Positions 40,501-48,343 of a DNA stretch of 64,000 bases are shown piece by piece. The stretch's first letter is position 1. Each line of letters opens with the position of its first letter. Origin of the DNA: Pseudomonadales bacterium (GTDB taxonomy: Bacteria; Pseudomonadota; Gammaproteobacteria; Pseudomonadales; UBA7239); contig JANQLY010000002.1 of NCBI GenBank assembly GCA_028280345.1, forward strand, positions 62,001 through 126,000, given 5' to 3'. The notes under the pieces are model-generated. The model had not been told where the DNA came from, did not search any database, and saw only the letters and a list, made by a program, of their open reading frames with translations. Position numbers and translations under genes: made by a program.

Positions 40501-42685
40501 CGATGCGAGCATTCTTTATACCTACTATGGCCAAAGTGATAGTGAGGAGTTTGGGCAGAGGGTTAGTCGAGCGGGTGATGTAAATGCCGATGGCTATGCA
40601 GATTTTATGGCGTTGTCAGATGAATATATCAAGGTTTACAGTGGTTATGATGGGGCGTTACTTTATCAGTATGATGAAATATTCGGGGTTAGTGAGATAT
40701 TCGGGATTGAAGAGCCGGATAGTCTAAACCCTGCAGGAGATATTAACCAGGATGGCTATGATGATCTTGTCATGGGTGGATCGGGTGAGGTGTTTGTGTT
40801 TAGTGGCCTGGATGGCAATTTACTGGCTCAGTATATCGATAAGGACTTCAATTCCGAATTTGGCTTTTCAGCCACTGGTGCAGGTGATCTTAACAACGAT
40901 GGTTATCTGGATATCCTGGTAGGCTCCAGGGATAGTGGCCTTAGTTCAAGTTTGGAAAACATGGCATTTATAATCAATATGCTGTTGGATTCTGATGGGG
41001 ATGGTATTTCAGATGGGTGGGAAACGGCTTATGGCCTGGACTTGCAAGAAAACGATACGGCATTTAATCCGGATGGTGATGGTTTTACGAATCTGGAAGA
41101 GTATGAACGCGATATTCATCCGGGCATTGCGAATAACTTTGATGAGGATGCGGATGGCGCTTCCTATCTGAATGAAATATTTGCGGCTACAGATACTCTG
41201 GATGATTCAGAGCGGCCTACCTGGAGTAAAAGCCTGCTAGGCAGTAATGACGGCGACAATGATTTTTTCGGGGCAGCGGTTAGTGGAGCAGGCGATGTAA
41301 ATGGGGATGGTTATGGGGATCTTATCGTGGCTTCCTGTGAAAAGTCTTATGTGAAAGTCTTTAGTGGTATTGGTGGAGAAGAGCTGCACCATTTGATTGG
41401 CAATAGCGGTGATAAGTTTGGTTGTGCGGTGGATGGTGGTGTAGATATTAACCGGGATGGGTACGATGATTTTATTATTGGAGCTCCATCCGATGACAGT
41501 AATGGTACATCAAGTGGGCGAGCTACAATTTATAGTGGTTACGATGCGAGTGTAATCCATGCCGGAGCCGGTAGTACCGGGTATAGTTTTGGTACAGACG
41601 TAAACTTTTGCGGAGACATTAATAATGATGGTTATGAGGACTTTGTATTCGGAGCACCGGGCAGAAGTTTATCAAAGGGTGCTGTGTATGTTTATAGCGG
41701 TTTGAATGGCAGTTTATTGCATGCCTTCTATGGAGCTGGTAGTGGTTACCCAAAACTTGGCTTTTCAGTGGATGGAGCCGGTGATGTTAATAATGATGGT
41801 TATGATGATATTGTGGCGGGTGCTCCATTTGATGATGTCAATGGGACTGGTTCGGGTAGTGTTTGGGTATACAGTGGCGTAGATGGGGCTGTTCTGCATC
41901 ACTTTGTCGGTGATCATAGCGATTTTGAACTGGGTATGGATGTGAGTGGCATTGGTGATATGAATAATGACGGGTACGATGATATTGTTATCAGTGCAAG
42001 AGACTTCTCGTATAGTTATATTCGTGTTTATAGCGGGGCAGACGGGGTTCTTCATTATGATTATCTGGATGTTAGAGGGCCTGGTGGTGCTGTTGGTCCA
42101 GCGGGTGATTTTGATCAGGATGGTTATGCTGATTTTATGTATGGCTCTCCTTTCAGGGAAAATGAATCGGGCTATGTAGAGGGGCAGGTAAGAATTTTAA
42201 GTGGCAAGACGAAGCAGATACTTTATACCTTGACGCCAGGTCCCGAGTTTATTAGCTATGGCTATAATTATGAAGGATTCGGCGAGTCCCTTGATATAGT
42301 CGATGATCTGGATGGAGATGGTTTGCCAGAGTATCTGGTGGGCATGCCAAGGTATAACTTCAATGGTGTTGATAGCGGAATTGCACTGTTATATCTATCT
42401 TCAGATCTATATAACGATGCCGATGGTGATTTTACGATTAATAGCAGTGATACCGGTGATGCCGATGCCGATTTATTGGCGGATTTTATTGAAGTTTTGT
42501 TAGGCACCAATCCACTATTCGTAGATTCAGATGGTGATGGCGTTGATGATGCCGGTGAAGATAGTGATAACGATAGTCTGCCAAATTATGTGGAATTACA
42601 GAAAGGGCTTGATCCAGCGAATGGTAGTGATGGAATACTGCCGTTGGATCAGGATTATCGTGGACTGCAGTTAAGGCGGCATTGA
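37592..42685 (+). CDS. Giant secreted protein with three FG-GAP propellers and calcium-binding type 3 repeats
   Basis: About 1697 residues. The start is uncertain: ATG 37592 is preferred, ATG 37634 would give MKNTLSISIRLFIFIGIVFG directly. The signal helix ends near AVA. Next come an acidic repeat (DSDNDGAMDYEEALAGTDP), an FG-GAP propeller (about 85-445), a long stretch of thrombospondin type 3/EF-like repeats (about 455-750; DxDxDGxxDxxE, with GTDPL and TNPL endings), a second propeller (about 755-1125), a short acidic spacer, a third propeller (about 1210-1600) and a final acidic repeat region. Each propeller has seven GDxNxDGYxD blades. No anchor or sorting motif is seen at the C terminus. 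Integrin-like ligand or polysaccharide binding with calcium is likely. Confidence 0.82.
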   Translation: MSKNPEFKSFFGLLMKNTLSISIRLFIFIGIVFGFCTAVALDSDNDGAMDYEEALAGTDPSIVYERPYWWKTIEGDAANQKFGLIVSDLGDINGDGYDDFIAGSPYKGFLEVFSGADASTVLLILDDADLGLYGLETATAAGDVNNDGYPDIVAADHTENTYKGTVYVFSGFDGSTIHTVDGVSNYSNFGRETASAGDVNGDGYDDFMASSNNYKVEVFSGLDATLIHTITNEFSLSNFARSISDLGDVNNDGYAEFIIGSTEEALVYNGLDGTLLYSADNQGSYDQLGLLVAQAGDVNADGYPDFLARAAIIGNPLSDAIVYSGVDGSVIHTFTQLSESSYFAHAFSGAGDINNDGYDDVVIGAKNKYNDGSYSGSVYVFNGVDGQLLYEFKGDGWQNYLGEVVSSAGDVDGDGYADIIAGMAYDNNQGTHSGSARIYLAADLVKDQDLNFFLDSIETDSDSDGLLDIYETDIYFTDPLDTDTDNDGFTDYQEIKQMGTDPLVADSDNDGLSDDEENNNYLTDPLNADTDNDGWSDYEEVIVLATNPLVADYDNDSDGIPDSIDPDNDNDGLTDDVDDDDDGDGLDDISETGTYSTNPLNADTDQDGFTDYQEIFDFGTDPLIADGDNDSDGEPDAFDLDDDNDGMPDAWEITYFLNPLVSNAPYDADGDGMTNIFEYENGFNPTWPDNDSDGDGHSALSDNCMHTWNPDQSDVDGDGDGDVCDDDADNDGYYNTTDLAPLDNTLPTILLTDRYVFDGTGNGTYELGTLVEKAGDINNDGYEDFIVGLSQWTGSDYYHLARIYSGFTGLLLEDHFGGAATSRYEEFAAAVGDFDLDGFDDFAVSGSRHNDRGRVQIISGANSSVFRTYNGSEGSLFGYSIASVGDIDNDGYQDIIVGAPGESKAWIYSGDYEPSYLLYEISGNAGDFFGGSVDGLGDINGDGYSDFIVGASLNDFNADNAGLVQVFSGIDASILYTYYGQSDSEEFGQRVSRAGDVNADGYADFMALSDEYIKVYSGYDGALLYQYDEIFGVSEIFGIEEPDSLNPAGDINQDGYDDLVMGGSGEVFVFSGLDGNLLAQYIDKDFNSEFGFSATGAGDLNNDGYLDILVGSRDSGLSSSLENMAFIINMLLDSDGDGISDGWETAYGLDLQENDTAFNPDGDGFTNLEEYERDIHPGIANNFDEDADGASYLNEIFAATDTLDDSERPTWSKSLLGSNDGDNDFFGAAVSGAGDVNGDGYGDLIVASCEKSYVKVFSGIGGEELHHLIGNSGDKFGCAVDGGVDINRDGYDDFIIGAPSDDSNGTSSGRATIYSGYDASVIHAGAGSTGYSFGTDVNFCGDINNDGYEDFVFGAPGRSLSKGAVYVYSGLNGSLLHAFYGAGSGYPKLGFSVDGAGDVNNDGYDDIVAGAPFDDVNGTGSGSVWVYSGVDGAVLHHFVGDHSDFELGMDVSGIGDMNNDGYDDIVISARDFSYSYIRVYSGADGVLHYDYLDVRGPGGAVGPAGDFDQDGYADFMYGSPFRENESGYVEGQVRILSGKTKQILYTLTPGPEFISYGYNYEGFGESLDIVDDLDGDGLPEYLVGMPRYNFNGVDSGIALLYLSSDLYNDADGDFTINSSDTGDADADLLADFIEVLLGTNPLFVDSDGDGVDDAGEDSDNDSLPNYVELQKGLDPANGSDGILPLDQDYRGLQLRRH

Positions 42686-42710
42686 AGCAAAATAGAAAAT
42701 TTAAACATGA

Positions 42711-42738
42711 AAAAGGCGGCCATTGGCCGCCTTTTGTT
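42711..42738. terminator. Bidirectional Rho-independent terminator
   Basis: An 11-bp stem AAAAGGCGGCC / GGCCGCCTTTT with an ATT loop and a following TGTTTTTT tract ends the FG-GAP gene. The A-run on its left gives a T-run on the minus strand and can end the thiolase-like operon too. Confidence 0.88.
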
Positions 42739-42761
42739 TTTTAGCTAATTAAAAGAGGAGT

Positions 42762-43943
42762 CTAGTCTTCCATCTTGCCAATTAGCATACCGCCGGTTGG
42801 AATCCCTACGCCTGAGGTCACAAGCACATTATTCACGTCTTTCTTCGGCTGGTTAACCGAAGTGCCGCGCACCAGGCGCACACCTTCGTTAACACCGTTC
42901 ATGCCGTGAATATAGGCCTCACTGAGCTGGCCACCGTGGGTGTTACAAGGCAGACGGCCATCCGGACGTAATGCCCCGCTCAGCACAAACTCGGCCGCCT
43001 TACCACGCTCGGCAAAGCCCCAGCTTTCGAGCTGCCACAGCACGATGGCGGTAAACGCATCGTAGACAATTGCCGCATCGATATCGTCAGGTGTCAGACC
43101 GGATTGTTCATAGGCGATATTTGCAGCGATATCCATGGACGGGATCGCCGCAATTTCATCGCGGTAGAAAGAGGTCATGGCTTCCATATTGGCCGCCGCT
43201 GCCTGGCTGATACCTTTAATCATAACCGGCTCCTGGTTCAGCGTTTTGGCTTTCTCAGGGGTCGTCACAATCACCGCGCAGCCACCATCAGATTCCTGAC
43301 AGCAGTCGTAGAGGCGGAACGGTTCAACAATCGGTTTGCCTTTGTCGTACTCTTCACGGGTCAGCGGGCGGTTATGGAAAAACGCCGCAGGGTTGGTGAC
43401 CGCGTAGTCGCGAGTAGTCATGGCGATTTCTGCGAGCGCATCGACAGGGCAGTCATACAGATGCTGATAGCGCTGTTGGTACATCGCTACCCAGCTTGCC
43501 GGTGTCAGTAGTCCATAAGGGATGTACCAGCCGTAGTGAATCATGTCGGAGGTAACAATATCGCCGGATACACCGTCAGAGAAGCGGTGACCGGAACGAC
43601 CATTAAGGCCGCGATACGCAACCACGCAATCCGCCATACCGGTAGCAACTGCCATCACTGCCTGGTGAAGTACACTGGTTGCGCCGCCACCACCGTGGGG
43701 TACACGGCTGTAGAACGTGATATCGCCGATACCAACGGCGCGGGCTACCTCGATCTCGTCCGAGGTATCCATGGTAAATGTGGTCATACCATCAATATCG
43801 GAAGGCTTGAGGCCGGCATCTTTCAGCGCATCAGCAACTGCTTCACAGGAAAGCTGCAACTCGGAGCGACCGGAGTTTTTGGAAAATTCCGTGGTGCCGA
43901 TACCAACGATGGCAACCTGATCTTTAATATTCATTCTGCTCAT
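42762..43943 (-). CDS. Thiolase-fold aldolase, Ltp2-like (SCP2-type lipid-transfer protein)
   Basis: A 393-residue thiolase-superfamily protein (ATG at 43943, AGGAG seven bases upstream). It has the domain pattern of bacterial lipid-transfer proteins: VAIVGIGTTEFSKNSGRSELQLSCEAV at the start, then VPHGGGGATSVLHQA where a thiolase would carry its nucleophilic Cys; no Cys is present here. IVYDAFT and NTHGGQLSEAYIHGMN replace the thiolase HP-His and C-terminal Cys signatures. Loss of both Cys and a Tyr in YDAFT are features of the retro-aldolase Ltp2, which removes a short side chain from steroid CoA esters. It is last in a three-gene unit with two hydratase-type genes, the same order as chsH2-chsH1-ltp2. 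Confidence 0.83.
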   Translation of the reverse strand: MSRMNIKDQVAIVGIGTTEFSKNSGRSELQLSCEAVADALKDAGLKPSDIDGMTTFTMDTSDEIEVARAVGIGDITFYSRVPHGGGGATSVLHQAVMAVATGMADCVVAYRGLNGRSGHRFSDGVSGDIVTSDMIHYGWYIPYGLLTPASWVAMYQQRYQHLYDCPVDALAEIAMTTRDYAVTNPAAFFHNRPLTREEYDKGKPIVEPFRLYDCCQESDGGCAVIVTTPEKAKTLNQEPVMIKGISQAAAANMEAMTSFYRDEIAAIPSMDIAANIAYEQSGLTPDDIDAAIVYDAFTAIVLWQLESWGFAERGKAAEFVLSGALRPDGRLPCNTHGGQLSEAYIHGMNGVNEGVRLVRGTSVNQPKKDVNNVLVTSGVGIPTGGMLIGKMED

Positions 43944-43954
43944 GTCGGCTTCTC

Positions 43955-44371
43955 CTACTTCGGCAATTGCACACGGGCGATACCGTCGAGGTGCATACCC
44001 CAACCGCCTTTGGCAACTACTTTGATGTCAACAATGCCGGAGTCGTCGTCTTTCGCAGCAACTTCACCGGTAAATTTCAGAACCTCACCAGGTAAAACCG
44101 GTGCACCAAGTTTGATATTGACGCGCTTGAGGGTGGAGTCCGGGCCGGCCCAGTCTGTCACGTAGCGACCGACAAGACCGTTGTCAGTGAGAATGTTCGG
44201 GAATACATTGGCAAGGCCAGATTTATTCGCCGCACCTTTGCTGTGATGCACCGGGGTAAAGTCGCGTGAAGCAACCGCGCCGGCAACCACAAAGCTCTCG
44301 TTAATATTAATGTCCATGTTTGGCAGGGCATCGCCAACAGAGACAGTGTTATATTTCAATGTATCAGTCAT
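43955..44371 (-). CDS. MaoC-type hydratase subunit, ChsH1-like
   Basis: A 138-residue single hot-dog protein. The MaoC hydratase motif is RDFTPVHHSKGAA, with catalytic Asp37 and His42 in the D-x4-H arrangement, followed by GLANVFPNILTDNGLVGRYVTDWAGP. In the steroid side-chain system ChsH1 pairs with the MaoC half of ChsH2 to form a heteromeric enoyl-CoA hydratase. Its gene lies 12 bp from the thiolase-like gene and 12 bp from the ChsH2-like gene, so all three are co-transcribed. The substrate need not be a steroid; similar sets exist for other branched acyl-CoAs. Confidence 0.85.
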   Translation of the reverse strand: MTDTLKYNTVSVGDALPNMDININESFVVAGAVASRDFTPVHHSKGAANKSGLANVFPNILTDNGLVGRYVTDWAGPDSTLKRVNIKLGAPVLPGEVLKFTGEVAAKDDDSGIVDIKVVAKGGWGMHLDGIARVQLPK

Positions 44372-44383
44372 TGCTCTGTCTCC

Positions 44384-45361
44384 TTAAACCAATCGGAACT
44401 GTGGCAGCGTTGTTTCGGCATCCACTTCCATTACTTCGCCCTTAACCTTTGCGCCGATTTTCACATCAGCCGGGTCACAGTCGATAATGTTGCTCAAAAT
44501 ACGTGTGCCTTCGGAAAGCGAAATCAAAGCGCACACCAGCGGATAGGTATAACCTGGAATCTCCGGGTAGTGCAGCACCACATAGCTAAATACTTCACCT
44601 TCAAGCTTGGATTCAATGAAATCCCACTCAGTGGACTGGGTTTCACCACACATCGGGCGCGGTGGGTGATACAGTTTGCCGCTTTCTTTAAAGCGCTGGA
44701 TTGGAACGATCTTGTTCTTTTCCACCTGCTCCCACCACCAGCCGTTGTCAAAACCGCGTACGGATTTGATACGGGTAGGCGCTTTGTACTCTTCGTTGGA
44801 GTCTTCTACCGGAGCATTTTGCTGTGCCGGGATAAACTTCAGCACACGAAACTGCATGGTGCCGATATCTTCGCCGTTCTGGTCAGTAAATTTGGTTTTG
44901 GTTTCAATAAAGTAGCCGGTGCCCATCGCGGTGGCTTTCTCTTCTGAAATTGTTTCGATTACAGTGTGTGCCACAACGGTATCGCCAGGTTTGAGATCGC
45001 GGAAATACTCCTGGTCACAGTTGGTACCGAGTACACCGGTATAACCGTGCTTTTCAAGAAACGCGTGTAGCTTGCGCTGGCCATCCATCTCATCTTCGCT
45101 GAGTTGATCAGCAAAGGCCATCGGGTAGCCTTCAAGGCTCCAGGCTTGCAGCATGGTGGGTGGGGCAATCAGTCCACCTTTGGACGATTTCTCGGCAAAG
45201 GCCTGGTCCGTGTAGACCGGGTTGGTGTCGCCCATCACTTCGCACCAGTGGCGAATCATGGCTTCGTTCACGTTGTCGAGAGCCGGCGTAGGTGGGGCAA
45301 CTTCTTTGCCCACCCAGGTATACAGCTCTTCTTCAAACGCTTTTTTCTCATCGGGAGTCAT
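44384..45361 (-). CDS. MaoC/DUF35 fusion, ChsH2-like
   Basis: A 325-residue protein with two parts. Residues about 1-175 are a MaoC-like hot-dog (RHWCEVMGDTNPVYTD, GGLIAPPTMLQAWSLEGYP, GDTVVAHTVIETISEEKATAMGTGYFIETKTKF). Residues about 195-325 are a DUF35 OB-fold (KLYHPPRPMCGETQSTEWDFIESKLEGEVFSYVVLH, GTRILSNIIDCDPADVKIGAKVKGEVMEVD). Only one Cys of the usual DUF35 zinc ribbon is present, so metal binding is probably lost, as in the steroid-type ChsH2. The DUF35 part normally docks onto the partner aldolase. First gene of the operon with ChsH1- and Ltp2-like genes. Confidence 0.85.
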   Translation of the reverse strand: MTPDEKKAFEEELYTWVGKEVAPPTPALDNVNEAMIRHWCEVMGDTNPVYTDQAFAEKSSKGGLIAPPTMLQAWSLEGYPMAFADQLSEDEMDGQRKLHAFLEKHGYTGVLGTNCDQEYFRDLKPGDTVVAHTVIETISEEKATAMGTGYFIETKTKFTDQNGEDIGTMQFRVLKFIPAQQNAPVEDSNEEYKAPTRIKSVRGFDNGWWWEQVEKNKIVPIQRFKESGKLYHPPRPMCGETQSTEWDFIESKLEGEVFSYVVLHYPEIPGYTYPLVCALISLSEGTRILSNIIDCDPADVKIGAKVKGEVMEVDAETTLPQFRLV

Positions 45362-45676
45362 AACGCGTTCCTGTATTTAAAGGTTAAAAGTTAAAGGTTA
45401 AAGTTAAGCAAGTTAAATGTGAAAGCTAAAAACCCTATATAATTCAATGGCTTACAGGGTGTGACATGATCCATTACAACGTGGGCAGGCCAGCTTGAAA
45501 GGCGTTTATCATACCGAACTGAAAAGCAAAATCGCTCCGTAAAAATCATCATTGCATTGCAGGCCAATCTCCGTCAGAAGCAAGTGCTACAGCACTGCAT
45601 AGATAGCTTTAGTTATAGAGTATAAACGGTACAATAACGGCGTTTTTATCACTTCCAGGCTGCTGTTAAATAACAG
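45362..45676. other. Divergent intergenic region before the ChsH2-like operon
   Basis: A 315-bp gap between the divergent ChsH2-like and acyltransferase genes. Near the ChsH2 side (about 45377-45419) are imperfect tandem copies of AAGGTTA/AAAGTTA, a low-complexity A/T tract. A 5-bp repeat ACCCT/AGGGT frames a TATAAT at 45437-45442. I see no gene and no clear operator. Confidence 0.5.
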
Positions 45677-46387
45677 ATGAAAGAAGATCTGCGTCCCTAT
45701 TGGGTAAAAAAATATTGGCACAAGTTTCGCCACTGGTATGTGGAGCGCTATCTGCGCCCGCAATTTGCCTCCCTTGGTGCACAGCATACCTTTATGAAAC
45801 CCTGGTACTGCATTGTCTCTGGCGACAATATCCATATGGGTAATGCACCCACCGTAGTAGCTGATCCGGACAACTACGTGCGCATCGGCGTGTGGGGTCG
45901 TGAACAGGGGCAGGGCATGATTGTGATCGGTGATGCGGTGATGATCAGTCCGGGTACACGCATTTCTGCCAGTGACGAGATTCGCATTGGCAACGGCTGC
46001 ATGTTTGCCAACAGTGCTTATGTTACCGATTCCGATTGGCATGGTATTTACAATCGGGTTGAGCGCGACCCGGATCCGAAACCGGTACACCTCAAGGACA
46101 ATGTCTGGGTAGGTGATCACGCGACAGTATTAAAAGGTGTAACAATTGGAGAAAACTCGGTAGTGGCTGCCGGAGCTGTGGTGACAAAAGATGTACCGCC
46201 GAATGTGGTGGTGGCGGGCAACCCGGCCAAAGTCGTCAAGGAACTTGATCCGGAACAAGGTTTTTACACACGTACAGAATATTATGCTGATGCAGCAGAG
46301 GTAGAGCGGCGTTTTGATTTGCTCGACCAAATGATGTTAAAGAAAAACGGTTTCTGGCGCTGGGTAAAAAGTGTGCTGTTACCGTGA
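45677..46387 (+). CDS. Left-handed beta-helix acyltransferase (LbetaH family)
   Basis: A 236-residue protein dominated by hexapeptide repeats: [42 protein letters not shown], then [52 protein letters not shown], the hallmark of Xenobiotic/maltose-type O-acetyltransferases. His in DSDWHGIYN is the likely catalytic base. The first 45 residues are basic and aromatic ([20 protein letters not shown]) and may bind membrane or a partner. It leads a plus-strand run with a spermidine-synthase-like gene, a P450 and an APC permease. Acceptor unknown. Confidence 0.85.
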   Translation: MKEDLRPYWVKKYWHKFRHWYVERYLRPQFASLGAQHTFMKPWYCIVSGDNIHMGNAPTVVADPDNYVRIGVWGREQGQGMIVIGDAVMISPGTRISASDEIRIGNGCMFANSAYVTDSDWHGIYNRVERDPDPKPVHLKDNVWVGDHATVLKGVTIGENSVVAAGAVVTKDVPPNVVVAGNPAKVVKELDPEQGFYTRTEYYADAAEVERRFDLLDQMMLKKNGFWRWVKSVLLP

Positions 46388-46419
46388 ATGTATCACGGCG
46401 AAACTGGACTCAATAAGTT

Positions 46420-47148
46420 ATGTCTCTCCTGTTTGAAGAAATTGATAGCCAGGATAGCCGACTAGGCGTGATTTCCCTGCGTCGACGGCGTATTCCTGCA
46501 TTGGGTGACCGGGATATTTATGAAGTAAAGCTCGGCGAAGAGTTTTTAATGTCGAGTATGTTTGTGGAGGCAGAAGAGGCTTTGGCAACACTGGGGCTGG
46601 CCGCAGTGCAGGGCGACAGGCTCAGTGTGGTTGTTGGCGGTCTGGGTTTGGGGTATACCGCCGTGGCAGCACTAAAAGATAAACGTATTGCAGAACTGTT
46701 TGTTATTGAGGCGCTGGATACTGTGATCGAATGGCATCAAAACGAACTGGTGCCGTTAGGTAAGGTGCTGAATGCCGATGTGCGCAATCACTATGTGCAA
46801 GGTAGTTTCTTTGATTTGGCAACAGCATTGGAAACGGGGTTTGTGCCGGGGAGTACTAGTAAAACCTTTGACGCGATTTTATTGGATATTGATCATTCGC
46901 CTACGGAGTTTCTGAATGCAGATAACGCGAGCTTTTATACCACAGAAAACCTGTCGCTGATGGCACAACAACTTAAGCCTGACGGGGTGTTTGCGATGTG
47001 GTCGCAAAATCTGCCGGAAGAAAACTTTGCAGCGCTGTTAAAAACCGTGTTTGCTCGTGTCGACTCCCATGTGGTGTCTTTCTATAACCCGTTTCAAAAT
47101 TGTCAATCGACCAACTCTGTCTATGTCTGTGTGAAAAGTAGCGAATAA
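46420..47148 (+). CDS. Spermidine synthase-like class I methyltransferase-fold protein
   Basis: A 242-residue protein with the spermidine synthase/SpeE-like fold. The nucleotide loop is VVVGGLGLGYTAVAALKDKRIAELFVIEALDTVIEWHQ (GxGxG and acidic residue at the end of strand 2). The second signature is FDAILLDIDHSPTEFLN, where true spermidine synthases have DxxDPxxP; here Pro is absent, so aminopropyl transfer is doubtful and other SAM-dependent chemistry is possible. It lies 32 bp after the acyltransferase and 16 bp before a P450. Confidence 0.78.
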   Translation: MSLLFEEIDSQDSRLGVISLRRRRIPALGDRDIYEVKLGEEFLMSSMFVEAEEALATLGLAAVQGDRLSVVVGGLGLGYTAVAALKDKRIAELFVIEALDTVIEWHQNELVPLGKVLNADVRNHYVQGSFFDLATALETGFVPGSTSKTFDAILLDIDHSPTEFLNADNASFYTTENLSLMAQQLKPDGVFAMWSQNLPEENFAALLKTVFARVDSHVVSFYNPFQNCQSTNSVYVCVKSSE

Positions 47149-47164
47149 CAAAAGGCGATGACGC

Positions 47165-48343
47165 ATGGACTATAACCCCTTTACCCTGGAGATGCATGTA
47201 AACCCCTATCCGGTTTACAAATATTTATTAGAAAACGACCCGTGTTATTACAACGAAGAGCTGGGCTTTTATTGCCTGAGTCGCTTTGACGATGTGTGGA
47301 ATGCTTCTCATGATTGGAAAACCTTTAGTTCTTCCTGCGGCCCCTTGCTGGAACTGGATATGCCGGTGCCGATTATGCTTGCGATGGATCCTCCCGAGCA
47401 TCAGCAAAATCGTGGTCTGATTAGCAAGGCTTTTACACCCCGTGCTGTTGAGAAGCTGATTCCTGAAATTCACCGCATTATTACCGAGCATCTCGATGCG
47501 CTAATAGGCTGCGAAAGCTTTGATGTCATAGAAGATTTTGCCGCGAAATTTCCTATGGATGTGATTAGCGCGATGCTCGGTATTCCGGAGGCAGACCGCC
47601 CGCAAATTCGACAGTGGTCGAATGAGGCGGTACACCGCATACCGGGCAAAGCAGAAATGCCACCGGAAGCAGAGGCGGCTACAATGAAGTCGTTTGAATA
47701 CTTCGTAAATTGTATAGCGGAGCGACGCGCCAAGCCGATGGACGACATGATGTCACTGCTGATTCACAGCACACATCCGGATGAGAATGACAATGAACGC
47801 AGTTTGAGCGATGAGGAGCTGATTGGGTTCTTTATGTTGTTAAGCCACGCGGGTAATGAAACCGTAACCCGCATGTTTGGTCTCTCGATAAACCTGCTGG
47901 CACAGCGTCCAGATATTCGTGAAGCGCTGATAGAAGATGCGAGTCTCATCCCTGGTGCCTATGAGGAATTTCTGCGCTACGATCATTCAGGTCAATATAT
48001 GCAACGTGTTGTTACTAAAGATGTTCACTATCATGGAAAAACTATTCCGCAAGGCAGCCGTGTTCTGTTGCTATTTGGTGCCGGCAATCGCGATCCGCGG
48101 GAATTTGATAAGCCTGATGAGATTAATATTCATCGCCACATTCATCGCAAGCTGGGGTTTGGTTACGGTCCGCACCTGTGTCTGGGTGCAGCACTGGCTC
48201 GTATCGAGTCGGCGATAGCGCTGGAGGAAATGCATAAGCGCTTTCCTCGCTATGTCATTCATGAAGCCGGTATTGTTCCGGCTAACAGCAGTAATGTACG
48301 CGGGTTTAATCGTTTGCCAATTGTGATTGAGCGCCATGACTGA
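47165..48343 (+). CDS. Cytochrome P450
   Basis: A soluble P450 of 392 residues. The haem loop FGYGPHLCLG gives Cys339 as thiolate ligand; the I helix has LSHAGNETVTR; the K helix has EFLRYDH (ExxR). The BC region has LAMDPPEHQQNRGLISKAFTPRAVEKL, a standard bacterial pattern. No ferredoxin follows; that of the other P450 (29176) could serve. Its stop overlaps the permease start by 8 bp, so the two are translationally coupled. Substrate unknown. Confidence 0.93.
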   Translation: MDYNPFTLEMHVNPYPVYKYLLENDPCYYNEELGFYCLSRFDDVWNASHDWKTFSSSCGPLLELDMPVPIMLAMDPPEHQQNRGLISKAFTPRAVEKLIPEIHRIITEHLDALIGCESFDVIEDFAAKFPMDVISAMLGIPEADRPQIRQWSNEAVHRIPGKAEMPPEAEAATMKSFEYFVNCIAERRAKPMDDMMSLLIHSTHPDENDNERSLSDEELIGFFMLLSHAGNETVTRMFGLSINLLAQRPDIREALIEDASLIPGAYEEFLRYDHSGQYMQRVVTKDVHYHGKTIPQGSRVLLLFGAGNRDPREFDKPDEINIHRHIHRKLGFGYGPHLCLGAALARIESAIALEEMHKRFPRYVIHEAGIVPANSSNVRGFNRLPIVIERHD

